This document shows, in pieces, positions 8,843 to 17,521 of a stretch of DNA of 44,909 nucleotides. A program made the position numbers and the translations under genes. This DNA comes from an uncultured Bacteroidota bacterium (lineage in GTDB: Bacteria; Bacteroidota; Bacteroidia; JABEUT01): the NCBI GenBank assembly GCA_903863935.1, contig CAIPDV010000088.1, positions 1 to 44,909 on the forward strand, read 5' to 3'. Positions within the stretch are counted from its first letter, which is position 1. Every line of letters begins with the position of its first letter. Below the pieces are notes generated by a model that had not been told where the DNA came from, ran no database searches, and saw nothing but the letters and a program-made list of their open reading frames with translations.

Positions 8843-8850
8843 TACATTTG
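8843..8850 (+). promoter_or_regulatory. Putative promoter of the C25-like protein gene
   Basis: TACATTTG matches the -7 consensus. A TTG lies 23 nt upstream, within the loose -33 spacing known for Bacteroidota promoters. The coding start follows about 32 nt downstream. Confidence 0.55.
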
Positions 8851-8882
8851 TTTGTCGTTAAATATCCATTTAAAGTCCCCCT

Positions 8883-10901
8883 ATGAGAAAAATTACCCGA
8901 AACCTTTTCCTTTTATTATTTATTGGATGGAATATTTCTGTCTGTGCGCAGGATCCGGTAAATCAAACTATTCAGCTAACTACCACTGTTCAAAAAGCAA
9001 AACCCAGCATTACATTTTCTTGGGATACAATAAAAGATGCAGCCAGCATAACCGTTTACAGAAAAACAAAAACAGCAACATCATGGGGTGGCGTTAAAGC
9101 CACACTTTCTGCAACTGCCACAAAATATATTGACACAACAGTGAGCATTGGAACGGACTATGAATATAAAATTCACGAAACCGGAAGTGATACGGCAGAA
9201 ACATACGTGTATGCAGGAATTGAAGTCCCCGTAACTGAAGCACGGGGTAAAATGATTTTCCTGGTCGACAGTACAATGATTGATTCACTCCGCAATGATT
9301 TATGGCATTTGGAGATGAGTTTAATTGGAGATGGCTGGACCGTTATCCGGAAAAATGTTGGGCGTAATGCACCCATTCCTTCTGTAAAACGAATTATTAA
9401 AGACATTTATTATGCTGACCCTGCCAATGTAAAATCCGTATTTATTTTTGGGCATGTTCCGGTGCCCTATTCGGGAGATATGAATCCTGACGGGCATCCT
9501 GACCACCTGGGAGCTTGGCCCTGCGATGAATATTATGCTGATATTGACAGTGCATGGACCGACGCTACCGTTAATGACACCCTGGCCGCACGAGTACAAA
9601 ACCGCAATAAACCCGGCGATGGTAAATTTGACCAGAATGATCTGTCGGATATGTTCGGAGACCAGGTAGAACTGGAGGTTGGAAGGGTTGATTTGTCAGA
9701 TATGCCATCGTTCTCACATACCGAAACACAGCTTTTAAAGCAATACATTAATAAGGACCAGAATTATAAATTTAAAATTATTCAACCGTTGAGACAGGCA
9801 TTAATTGCAGATAATTTCGGAAGTTATAACCTGGAATATTTTTCAAGCACCGGATGGAGAAATTTTGCAGCCTTATTTAATTCAGCCAATGTAACAGAAA
9901 ACGACCCGGGCTACTTTAGTGCTATGTCCTCACAAAGTTATTTGTTCTCGTATGGATGCGGAGGAGGAACATATACCTCTGCAGGAGGAATTGGCTCCAC
10001 TACTGATTTTGCAGCAGATTCCGTTCAATCGGTTTTCACCATGTTGTTTGGCAGCTATTTCGGAGACTGGGACAGCCAGGATAACTTTTTACGTGCTCCT
10101 CTCGCATCAAAAGGCTGGACCCTAACCAACTGCTGGGGAGGAAGGCCTTACTGGGATTTTCATCACATGGGCCTGGGGGAAACTATTGGTTATTGTGCTA
10201 AACTTTCCATTAACAGTGCTAATACTCTTTACCTGACAAACCATACCTATCCCTGGCTTGGTCAATATTGCAGCATGGCTTTAATGGGCGACCCGTCGCT
10301 TCGATTGCATGTAGTAGCTCCGCCTGCAAACCTTGCCGGTGCAACCAATCATGGGTATATTGATTTATCTTGGACAGCCGCTGCTTCTACCGATTCTGTA
10401 CTCGGTTATTACATGTACCGCCTTGATACAGTTACACAGATATATAATAGAATAAGCCCTTCTATAATTACAACCTTGAACTTTACAGATATTACTCCTT
10501 TCAATGGTAAAAACTATTACATGGTTCGTTCCATACGACTTGAAAAATCAGCCAGTGGAACCTATTACAATCTGAGCCAGGGAATGTTTGATACCACATT
10601 TATTAACCTTACCGGCATACCTCAAATTGCTATGCAAACCGTGGGAATCAATGTTTATCCTAATCCGGCAAAAGACAATATAAATGTGCAGTTTACGCTT
10701 CCCGCAAGCGGAGAAGTAAAATTAACCCTGATCAATATTCTTGGGGAACAAGTAATGGAGTTAGTTAATACAGAGCTCACTTCGGGCCAGCATACTATTA
10801 ATGTTGATGTTTCAAAATTACCTGCCGGAATGTATTATTTCAGACTGCAAACGAATAACTCATCCGATACATTTAAAAAGGTGGTTGTGAGCGGGCATTA
10901 A
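8883..10901 (+). CDS. Gingipain-fold (C25-like) secreted protein with T9SS type A sorting domain
   Basis: A 672-residue secreted protein: signal peptide 1-22 (ending VCAQ), an Fn3-like domain at about 30-115, a central domain at about 120-475, a second Fn3-like domain at about 480-565, and a type A sorting domain (NVYPNPAKDN, INILGEQV, LPAGMYYFRLQ) at about 595-672. The central part resembles peptidase family C25: FIFGHVPVPYSGD near 187-199, GRVDLSDMP near 267-275, and the terminal LMGDPSLRL at 467-475. By hand alignment the GHG histidine position reads SYGCGGG (Cys359) and the nucleophile strand reads FGSYFGDW (Ser391 where Cys is expected), so the usual His-Cys pair appears absent. It may be a non-peptidase adhesin or use other residues. 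The family call is moderate. Confidence 0.65.
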   Translation: MRKITRNLFLLLFIGWNISVCAQDPVNQTIQLTTTVQKAKPSITFSWDTIKDAASITVYRKTKTATSWGGVKATLSATATKYIDTTVSIGTDYEYKIHETGSDTAETYVYAGIEVPVTEARGKMIFLVDSTMIDSLRNDLWHLEMSLIGDGWTVIRKNVGRNAPIPSVKRIIKDIYYADPANVKSVFIFGHVPVPYSGDMNPDGHPDHLGAWPCDEYYADIDSAWTDATVNDTLAARVQNRNKPGDGKFDQNDLSDMFGDQVELEVGRVDLSDMPSFSHTETQLLKQYINKDQNYKFKIIQPLRQALIADNFGSYNLEYFSSTGWRNFAALFNSANVTENDPGYFSAMSSQSYLFSYGCGGGTYTSAGGIGSTTDFAADSVQSVFTMLFGSYFGDWDSQDNFLRAPLASKGWTLTNCWGGRPYWDFHHMGLGETIGYCAKLSINSANTLYLTNHTYPWLGQYCSMALMGDPSLRLHVVAPPANLAGATNHGYIDLSWTAAASTDSVLGYYMYRLDTVTQIYNRISPSIITTLNFTDITPFNGKNYYMVRSIRLEKSASGTYYNLSQGMFDTTFINLTGIPQIAMQTVGINVYPNPAKDNINVQFTLPASGEVKLTLINILGEQVMELVNTELTSGQHTINVDVSKLPAGMYYFRLQTNNSSDTFKKVVVSGH

Positions 10902-10954
10902 CATAATAGAAAGGTTGATTCTACATCTATATTTATAATGAATTGAAAATTTAC

Positions 10955-10962
10955 TAAGTTTG
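10955..10962 (+). promoter_or_regulatory. Putative -7 box of the C10 peptidase gene
   Basis: TAAGTTTG matches TAnnTTTG and ends 25 nt upstream of the ATG at 10988, in the 86-bp gap after the C25-like gene. Confidence 0.5.
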
Positions 10963-10987
10963 TACATAAACGCCTAATACCCTTTCC

Positions 10988-13291
10988 ATGAAGAAAAATA
11001 TACTTGTATTGATTTTCGCAATTATTTTTGCCGGAGAATCGTTTGCCAATGGGATAACAAACAGTGAAGCGAAACTTGTTGGCACCAATTTTTACAAACA
11101 GAATTCATCAAAAAATATTTCCGCAGTAACGCTTGCCTACACAGAAACAGGCACCGATGGAAGTCCGCTTTATTATGCATTCAATATAAATTCAAGCGAT
11201 GGATTTGTGATTGTGGCGGCTGATGATGCCTATTATCCTATCATTGGGTATAATGACAAAGGGCGTTTTGATATGACCAAGCCCTCACCTGAATTTAAAA
11301 GCTGGATGACTAAATACGCAAAACAAATAGCGTATGTAAAAACCAATCATATTCAACCAACATTGGATGTTACCACAGAATGGAATGCCTATACTTCCGG
11401 AAAAACAAACACCGGAAAAAGACATCTTCCGGGTTCTGTTCTTCCGCTCACAAATGAAATCTGGAACCAATCGCCTTACTTTAATGCAATGTGTCCCGGT
11501 GGTTCTGTTACAGGTTGCTGCGCAACTGCCATGTCTCAAATATTGAAGTATTGGGGATACCCAAAACACGGATTGTTATCGAATACCTATAATGAAAACA
11601 CGCCTCAATACCAAAATAATTATGGGGTACTGAGCCGTAACTTTTATAACGATTATTTTAATTGGGCAGCTATGCCCGATACAGTTAATTCACCAAATGC
11701 TGAAGTAGCAAAACTGCTTTTTGATTGCGGTATTTCTATTGATATGAACTATGGCCCCGGTGGCAGTAATGCACAGGTTATTTGTCCTAATTCTTTTTCC
11801 AATCAAGGTGCTGACTCTATTTGTAATCAAGCATCGTATGTTAAATTTTTCGGATACAACAGGCATACCATTCAAGGATATTATAAAAAACAATTTTCCG
11901 ATTCAGTTTGGACTGCAATGATGAAAAATGAACTGGATCACGGAAGATTAATACAATACACCGGAGGCGGTGATATTGGCCATACATGGGTTGTTGAAGG
12001 GTATAATTCAAGCTCACAATTCTATATGAACTGGGGATGGGGAGGTTCGTCGAATGGCTACTTTGCACTGAATGGTCTTATAAGTAATTTCGATTCATTA
12101 GAGCAGGCATGCATCGGAATTGAGCCACCGGCAGCGTATGCGCAGTTTTATGCAAACAATACTTCCGTGCATACCGGTTCAGGCGTTTACTTTTCTGATG
12201 AAAGTTTATCACCTAAAACAATTACAGGTTGGCATTGGTCATTCCCCGGTGGTACTCCTTCAACATCAACCTCACAAAACCCATTGGTAACCTACGATTC
12301 AGCGGGCATATATAGTGTGACTCTTATTGTTGATGCAACCAGTGGGTCGGATACAATTACAAAAAGAAATTACATAATTGTTCAGCCAAATAATGTTTCG
12401 CTGCCATTTACGCAAACCTTTGAAAGTAGCACGTTCCCTCCTAAAGGATGGTATATAAACAATCCAAATAACTGGGGGACTTCGAACAATTCCTATGGCA
12501 GCTTATGGCAACTTTATTCTCATGCCAATGGCGGCGGATATGGAACGAGCAACAATTGCATGATGTTCTATAACTTCAATGCCGGGTACCGTGATTATTT
12601 ACTAAATGAGCCACCCATCCCTAACCCTATTGGCGGACAAAACCAGCAGATATATACTTCCACTTATAATTTTACTTATGTAGTGAAAGATTCTCTTTCT
12701 TTTGATGTTGCATACGCTCCTTATAATACAACCTATAGCGATACACTTGCGGTCTATTATTCACTTGACTGCGGCGTGACCTGGAACAATATCTATTTCA
12801 AAGGTGGCATGGATCTCGCTACAACAGCTACTAACATTTCTACCACCGGAGACACCCTCGGATTTATTCCAACAACAACCCAATGGAGAACTGAAGTTAT
12901 TAATTTGCCTTCCCGTGTTTACGGACAACCTTCCGTTATGTTTTCATTCGAAAACCGCTCCTACTGGGGTGGACAGCTATACCTTGATAATATAAGCGTG
13001 CCTAAAGGCGTAACCGAATCGGTAAATTCAATTATAGCAAACAATCCAACTATTTCAGTATTTCCTAATCCAAATAACGGGGAGTTTACAATTAGGTTCA
13101 GTCATCCCGCACAAGCAAGCATAGAAATATACAACATGCTTGGAGAGAAAGTCACTTTTGTTGCCCTGCAACAAGTTCAGGGTGACAATCTCATTAATCT
13201 TACCAATGAGCCAAACGGAGTATATTTCTACAGAGTATTATCACAGGCGGGAAACTTGATTGGAAGCGGAAAATTAATTATTCAAAAATAG
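10988..13291 (+). CDS. C10 (streptopain) cysteine peptidase with PKD and T9SS sorting domain
   Basis: A 767-residue secreted cysteine peptidase. Order: signal peptide 1-20; a Spi/streptopain propeptide-like region at about 22-120 (DGFVIVAADD); the catalytic domain at about 150-375; a PKD domain at about 380-465 (WHWSFPGGTPSTS); a jelly-roll-like domain at about 470-680; and a type A sorting domain at about 695-767 (VFPNPNNGEF, IYNMLGEKV, EPNGVYFYRV). The nucleophile is Cys177 in TGCCATAMSQILKYWGYP, which aligns with the GCVATA motif of SpeB; the following residue is a second Cys. His332 (GHTWVVEGY) and NWGWGG at 348-353 complete the active site. It should be exported by the type IX system and degrade proteins outside the cell. 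Confidence 0.93.
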   Translation: MKKNILVLIFAIIFAGESFANGITNSEAKLVGTNFYKQNSSKNISAVTLAYTETGTDGSPLYYAFNINSSDGFVIVAADDAYYPIIGYNDKGRFDMTKPSPEFKSWMTKYAKQIAYVKTNHIQPTLDVTTEWNAYTSGKTNTGKRHLPGSVLPLTNEIWNQSPYFNAMCPGGSVTGCCATAMSQILKYWGYPKHGLLSNTYNENTPQYQNNYGVLSRNFYNDYFNWAAMPDTVNSPNAEVAKLLFDCGISIDMNYGPGGSNAQVICPNSFSNQGADSICNQASYVKFFGYNRHTIQGYYKKQFSDSVWTAMMKNELDHGRLIQYTGGGDIGHTWVVEGYNSSSQFYMNWGWGGSSNGYFALNGLISNFDSLEQACIGIEPPAAYAQFYANNTSVHTGSGVYFSDESLSPKTITGWHWSFPGGTPSTSTSQNPLVTYDSAGIYSVTLIVDATSGSDTITKRNYIIVQPNNVSLPFTQTFESSTFPPKGWYINNPNNWGTSNNSYGSLWQLYSHANGGGYGTSNNCMMFYNFNAGYRDYLLNEPPIPNPIGGQNQQIYTSTYNFTYVVKDSLSFDVAYAPYNTTYSDTLAVYYSLDCGVTWNNIYFKGGMDLATTATNISTTGDTLGFIPTTTQWRTEVINLPSRVYGQPSVMFSFENRSYWGGQLYLDNISVPKGVTESVNSIIANNPTISVFPNPNNGEFTIRFSHPAQASIEIYNMLGEKVTFVALQQVQGDNLINLTNEPNGVYFYRVLSQAGNLIGSGKLIIQK

Positions 13292-13302
13292 ATTTCCTAA
13301 GG

Positions 13303-14031
13303 CTACTTTGATAGCCACCATTCAATTAGCACAATACTTGTATTGTACGTAAAATGGCATGCAATTCCATAAAGTATAGTATTATATTTTGCCCTCAAAT
13401 AGCCCATGGCTAAAGCAAAAGGGAATAACCATATCACCGAAAGAATGGAAAAATGCAGAATGGTAAACAATATAGAAGTAATTAATATCACGGCATTTTT
13501 ATTGGTAACATGAAGCAGTTCAGTAAATAAAATTCCCCTGAATGCTATTTCTTCAAATATAGCGGGGACCAGACCTATGCTTATTACAGATAGCAAAAGC
13601 GGATAGGGAGATTCTTTGTAATAGTCATAATAGGCTTCCTGCGTGCGGTCGAATAACGTATTATTTAAATAATTCGCAAATGTCTGTACTGCAAAAGCCA
13701 TACCGATTGCTGACACCACAATAATGAGCAATATCAATGGATTCAACTTTCTAACATTGAATAATTCCTTTACACCTTTAAAATTGATGAAAAAGAAAAT
13801 AATAATAAGACCGATAAAAATTACATCGGAAATAATGATGGTCTGTAAATCCTGCTGAAATTTAGTGAAACGCAACAAGGCGATATAACCAAGCAGAACA
13901 AAAAAGAATACCGATACTTTGTTCACGTGCTTCTCAAAGGATGGGGCCTCATCAGCAATTAGCCGCTTACCGCAATTGCTGCAAAATACAGCCTTGCTCC
14001 TATTCTCCTGCTGGCACTCCGCGCATCTCAT
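13303..14031 (-). CDS. CPBP family intramembrane metalloprotease with N-terminal zinc ribbon
   Basis: A 242-residue membrane protein. The N-terminus is a zinc ribbon with Cys3, Cys6, Cys17 and Cys20; several membrane helices follow. The CPBP (CAAX protease/Abi) motifs are all present: EEIAFR at 160-165 (Glu160, Glu161, Arg165), FTILHF with His193, and HFTYN with His226 and Asn230. Members of the family cleave within membranes and serve in prenyl-protein processing or bacteriocin self-immunity; the role here is unknown. The start overlaps the upstream zinc-ribbon gene by 32 nt, so the two are almost certainly co-expressed. The zinc ribbon could regulate the protease or bind a partner (inference). 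Confidence 0.9.
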   Translation of the reverse strand: MRCAECQQENRSKAVFCSNCGKRLIADEAPSFEKHVNKVSVFFFVLLGYIALLRFTKFQQDLQTIIISDVIFIGLIIIFFFINFKGVKELFNVRKLNPLILLIIVVSAIGMAFAVQTFANYLNNTLFDRTQEAYYDYYKESPYPLLLSVISIGLVPAIFEEIAFRGILFTELLHVTNKNAVILITSILFTILHFSILSVIWLFPFALAMGYLRAKYNTILYGIACHFTYNTSIVLIEWWLSK

Positions 14032-14629
14032 CCGATTCGTTCAGGTCTGTTGCAGTATTGATGGCTTCCAGTTCGGCACTTAATCTTTCGGAGTTCTTCA
14101 CGGCTTTATATCCGTAATAAAATGAACTGATAATAACAATTCTTAAAACAATTCCTTTGTAAAGTGTGGTTGGATCGACAATGCCATTGATAACAATCAA
14201 AACAATATATATAAAGAATCCTGAAAGGATAGCAGCAAAGGGATTTGTATTGCACCAAATAGCCAATCCGAAGTAAATACCGGCTATAATGGCAGATGCA
14301 ATTATAATAGCCATTTGGTTCGGTTCATTAACGCTGGATATGACACCAAATATTAAATTGATCGCTCCCAGTAAATAAAGATAACTCCTTGCGCTTTTTA
14401 TTTGTTTACGCTGTTCATCCAGAAGTTTTCTTTTTTCTTTCAGCCTTGCTACAAACCCCTGCATCTCGCTCTGGCTACCCTGCTGAGGAAATCCGCAATG
14501 CGGACAAAATTTGTCTTCCTCTTTAAGCCCGGTTGATTTACAATAATAACAAACCGACATATCGGATATCACAATTTCCTTCTTTTTCCGAATCCGTTCA
14601 CGCTCCAGTTCTCCTGATGTTGGTGACAT
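14000..14629 (-). CDS. Zinc-ribbon membrane protein of unknown function
   Basis: A 209-residue protein, or 186 residues if the internal ATG at 14560 (MSVCYYC) is used; both starts are plausible, and I keep the longer one only as a default. It has a zinc ribbon with Cys27, Cys30, Cys42 and Cys45 (long-form numbering), a basic coiled-coil-like helix (RLKEKRKLLDEQRKQIKSARS) and then about four membrane helices over residues 85-180. The C-terminus is acidic and soluble. It shares zinc-ribbon-plus-membrane design with the overlapping CPBP protease gene downstream. No enzyme motif is visible and I do not recognise the family. Confidence 0.8.
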   Translation of the reverse strand: MSPTSGELERERIRKKKEIVISDMSVCYYCKSTGLKEEDKFCPHCGFPQQGSQSEMQGFVARLKEKRKLLDEQRKQIKSARSYLYLLGAINLIFGVISSVNEPNQMAIIIASAIIAGIYFGLAIWCNTNPFAAILSGFFIYIVLIVINGIVDPTTLYKGIVLRIVIISSFYYGYKAVKNSERLSAELEAINTATDLNESDEMRGVPAGE

Positions 14630-14734
14630 AAAAGGTGATTTATTTTGTTGATTATGTGGCTAAAATAATAAATTTCAGTAAATGAAAAACAGGCCACACT
14701 TCAGGCAACAAAAAAATCAGTGAAGTATATCTGT

Positions 14735-16951
14735 CTAATTATTAGTGTCTATCCGGGTAACTTTAACAACCCCATCCACTTTTTGAAGTTTTTTCATCAG
14801 GTCGGTTAGGTGGGCTGTATCGTGTACAAACACCATCATGTTACCTTCAAAAGTACCGTCGTTCGTGTCAAAGCTGATATAACGCATATTTACGTTCAAC
14901 TCCTTTGAAATGATCTGAGTTATTTTATTTACCAATCCTATTTTATCGATACCCGTAATCTTTATTCCCGCCAGGAAGGAGATCAATTTCTGGCTTGTCC
15001 ATTTTGCTTTTACAATACGATATGCGTGATTGCTTAAAAGCGCAATTGCATTCGGGCAGTTTACACGATGTATTTTTATGCCTTCATGCACGGTGATAAA
15101 TCCAAACACGTCATCTCCCGGAATCGGGTTGCAGCAGGGAGATAATTTATATTCCAGGTTCTGCATATTGTCACCGATCATAAGCGTATCCTGCTTACCA
15201 CGGGCTTTTGAAACAAGCTCCTCTAATGTCGGACCCTGATTTTGCGCCTGGTTATTGGTTTTATCGTCCTTCGCTTCCAGATATTCTTTCAATTCTTTGT
15301 TGGTCACTCTTTCAAGAGCCGCACGGTAAAAGAGTTCCTGGCTGTCCTGCAATTTTAAAAATGCAGTTATCTTATTTATATTCTCATCATTGAAATCAAT
15401 TTTCAAATGACTCATTTTACGCTTCAGTATCTCCCGTCCTTCGGCAGCCTGCTTGTTTCTTTCCTCTTTCAAAAGTGCTTTAATAGCAGCTTTTGCTTTT
15501 GCCGTTACCACATAATTTATCCAATCTGCTTTAGGTGCCTGTTTGCTGGAGGTAAGAATTTCCACCTGATCGCCGCTGTTTAACTTATGGCTAAGCGGAA
15601 CTAGCTTATGATTCACTTTTGCTCCTATACATTTTGCTCCTACCTGCGAGTGAATATCAAATGCAAAATCGAGCGAGGTAGAATTTACCGGCAGGGAGCG
15701 CATTTCTCCCTTTGGAGTAAACACAAATATTTCGTCGGCAAAAAGATTCAGTTTAAAATCGTTGATGAAATCGAGTGCGTTGCTATCCGGATTTTCAAGC
15801 GATGTGCGTATCTTCTTCAACCACTCTTCTAAAGGGTCTTCTTCTCCATGGCCGCCCTGTTTGTATTTCCAGTGGGCAGCATACCCTTTTTCGGCAACTT
15901 CGTTCATCCGTTCACTCCGTATTTGCACCTCTACCCATTGCCCGTTGGGGCCCATAACTGTTGTGTGCAAAGCTTCGTAACCGTTTGCTTTGGGGGTGGA
16001 TATCCAGTCACGCAGCCTGTCAGGGTTCGGATAATAATAATCGGTTACCAGTGAATACACCCTCCAGCAATCCGATTTTTCCTGTTCCGATGGTGAGTCA
16101 ATTAAAATACGTATAGCAAATATGTCAAAAACTTCTTCAAAAGGAACACCTTTGTTTTTCATTTTATTCCAAATAGAATAAACTGATTTGGGCCGTCCGA
16201 ATATTCTGAACTTGAATTTTTGTTCGTGCAGGGCTTCCCGTATCGGAGTGATAAACTTATGGATATAGCGTGTACGTTCAGCCTGGGTATCTTTTAATTT
16301 CTGGGCGATCTCTGCAAACAAGGCGGGTTCGGTATATTTCAATGACAGATCCTCCATCTCCGATTTGATGGTATTTAACCCAAGCCGGTGTGCCAGCGGG
16401 GCATACAAATAAAGTGTTTCGGATGCAATTTTAAGTTGCTTGGTTCTTTCCATTGAATCAAGCGTACGCATATTATGCAGGCGGTCTGCTAACTTAATTA
16501 GTATCACGCGAACATCCTCTGCAAGGGTAAGCAACATCTTCCGGAAGTTCTCTGCCTGCAATGAAGATGAGGCATCAAACACACCGGAAATTTTGGTAAG
16601 TCCGTCAATAATAGAAGCTACTTTTTTACCGAACATTCCCTCAATATCCTTCAGAGTTATGTCGGTATCCTCTACGGTATCGTGCAGCAATGCGCAGGCA
16701 ATTGCAATGGCCCCTAATCCAATTTCTTCGGCTACAATACGTGCTACAGCCAGCGGATGATAGATATATGGTTCCCCCGATTTACGCCTGGCATTTTTGT
16801 GTGCCTCAAGGGATATATTAAAGGCCTTACGGATTAATTTCTTATCGCTGTCATCTAACTTATACCGGCATGAACGCAATAAACCACGGTAGCGGTTCAA
16901 TATTTCCTTTTTTTCTAATTCGGCTTCAGGGGTAATAATTTCTGTCTCCAT
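14735..16951 (-). CDS. relA/spoT: Bifunctional (p)ppGpp synthetase/hydrolase, Rel/SpoT
   Basis: A 738-residue long RelA/SpoT homologue controlling the stringent response. The N-terminal hydrolase domain has the metal-binding HD residues intact: His65, His90-Asp91, the adjacent ED (94-95) and ADRLHNMRT near 155. The synthetase domain shows RPKSVYSIWNKM at 253-264, Arg281 (FDIFAIRI), and EVQIRSERM...AEKGYAAHWKYK at about 341-363. A TGS domain is at about 405-465, a conserved-cysteine region (SPCCNPIPGDD) at about 605, and an ACT domain at 660-738. Both halves keep their catalytic residues, so it should both make and degrade (p)ppGpp. A TAACTTTG box lies 10 nt upstream of the ATG, giving a short leader. 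Confidence 0.97.
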   Translation of the reverse strand: METEIITPEAELEKKEILNRYRGLLRSCRYKLDDSDKKLIRKAFNISLEAHKNARRKSGEPYIYHPLAVARIVAEEIGLGAIAIACALLHDTVEDTDITLKDIEGMFGKKVASIIDGLTKISGVFDASSSLQAENFRKMLLTLAEDVRVILIKLADRLHNMRTLDSMERTKQLKIASETLYLYAPLAHRLGLNTIKSEMEDLSLKYTEPALFAEIAQKLKDTQAERTRYIHKFITPIREALHEQKFKFRIFGRPKSVYSIWNKMKNKGVPFEEVFDIFAIRILIDSPSEQEKSDCWRVYSLVTDYYYPNPDRLRDWISTPKANGYEALHTTVMGPNGQWVEVQIRSERMNEVAEKGYAAHWKYKQGGHGEEDPLEEWLKKIRTSLENPDSNALDFINDFKLNLFADEIFVFTPKGEMRSLPVNSTSLDFAFDIHSQVGAKCIGAKVNHKLVPLSHKLNSGDQVEILTSSKQAPKADWINYVVTAKAKAAIKALLKEERNKQAAEGREILKRKMSHLKIDFNDENINKITAFLKLQDSQELFYRAALERVTNKELKEYLEAKDDKTNNQAQNQGPTLEELVSKARGKQDTLMIGDNMQNLEYKLSPCCNPIPGDDVFGFITVHEGIKIHRVNCPNAIALLSNHAYRIVKAKWTSQKLISFLAGIKITGIDKIGLVNKITQIISKELNVNMRYISFDTNDGTFEGNMMVFVHDTAHLTDLMKKLQKVDGVVKVTRIDTNN

Positions 16952-16961
16952 AGTGTATGCA

Positions 16962-16969
16962 CAAAGTTA
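16962..16969 (-). promoter_or_regulatory. Putative -7 box of the Rel/SpoT gene
   Basis: TAACTTTG on the minus strand, 10 nt from the ATG at 16951, predicts a leader of only a few bases. No clear -33 TTG. Confidence 0.5.
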
Positions 16970-17041
16970 GTACAATTAGGAATGAGAAATTAGGAATCAG
17001 GAATTAATTTCAATACCATTTTCACCCATTTGCCCATCCTT

Positions 17042-17203
17042 TTCATTCATTAGCCCCGTCCTTCAGGTCGGGGAATAGAGTACGGCTCTTATTAATTCAG
17101 AGGGCTTTAGCCCTTGAATCAATTTGCATGTAAGGGCTAAAGCCCTCGAATGGGGAGGGCGTTTTACCTCTCCCCGCCCTAAAGGGCGGGGCTAATGAAT
17201 GAA
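17042..17203. repeat. Symmetric four-hairpin MITE/REP-like element
   Basis: A 162-bp nested inverted structure. The outer ends are perfect 12-bp inverted repeats (TTCATTCATTAG at 17042-17053 and its complement at 17192-17203). Inside each is a G+C-rich hairpin: 17054-17073 (imperfect, CCCCGtCCT/AGGtCGGGG) and 17172-17191 (perfect 9-bp stem CCCCGCCCT/AGGGCGGGG with an AA loop). Inside those are two small hairpins built on AGGGCT/AGCCCT at 17101-17114 and 17133-17146, complementary to each other. There is no transposase here; the form fits a non-autonomous element or a REP doublet of the kind mobilised by RAYT transposases (inference). Confidence 0.8.
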
Positions 17204-17227
17204 GCCCTTAAAATTTTGGAAATATTG

Positions 17228-17264
17228 TTATTTTGAACGAAGGGAGGAATCTCTGGAGTTATTA
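17228..17264. repeat. Short interspersed-repeat-like segment
   Basis: This stretch reads TTATTTTGAACGAAGGGAGG followed by AATCTCTGGAG. It resembles short dispersed sequences I recall from many Bacteroidota genomes. It replaces the expected continuation of the Fic frame, so it probably arrived with or after the truncation. The identification is from memory, not from a search. Confidence 0.4.
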
Positions 17265-17422
17265 GGTGAGAGGGTATTTCCTTCAAGGCGATTAGAATTA
17301 TAACTAAACTCCAAACGAATTTTTTCATCCAATTTTTTTTGGAACTCAGGCTTAATTGGTTTCAGTTTGTCCAATTCAGCTTTTAAGGCATCTATCTTTT
17401 TTATAAGTTCGTTTAGTTCCAT
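17228..17422 (-). pseudogene. Truncated Fic-family protein, N-terminal remnant
   Basis: From an ATG at 17422 the frame encodes about 51 residues resembling the Fic_N region: an initial charged helix (MELNELIKKIDALKAELDKL), then LKPIKPEFQKKLDEKIRLEF, then SYNSNRLEGNTL, matching the conserved (Y/T)NSxxIEGNTLT signature of Fic/DOC AMP-transferases. Immediately afterwards the sequence turns into unrelated repeat-like DNA and stops. The catalytic HPFxxGNGR motif and the entire Fic core are absent. It can therefore only be a remnant, and no intact Fic gene is nearby. Fic proteins are often parts of toxin-antitoxin or effector loci that turn over quickly. Confidence 0.72.
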
Positions 17423-17521
17423 TTTAATTTTTATCCTATTCACAAAAATAATCAAATAAACTCTTTCCAATAATTTGTCACGCATTTGCCATACACTTGC
17501 CACGCATTTATATGAACAAAA

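Noticed and set aside
11513-11522. Double cysteine at the C10 peptidase active site (GCC rather than GCV)
   Set aside because: Noted as a small substitution next to the nucleophile; the first Cys aligns with SpeB and the His and NWGWGG motifs are intact, so there is no reason to call the enzyme altered.
5541-13291. A dedicated proteolytic operon spanning the peptidase block
   Set aside because: The genes lie on both strands with separate promoter boxes and are probably a loose neighbourhood; only the M28 gene and its upstream T9SS gene look co-transcribed.
17042-17203. CRISPR array or tRNA in the repeat-rich gap
   Set aside because: There are no regularly spaced direct repeats with unique spacers, and no cloverleaf with a T-loop or anticodon; the structure is inverted, not direct.
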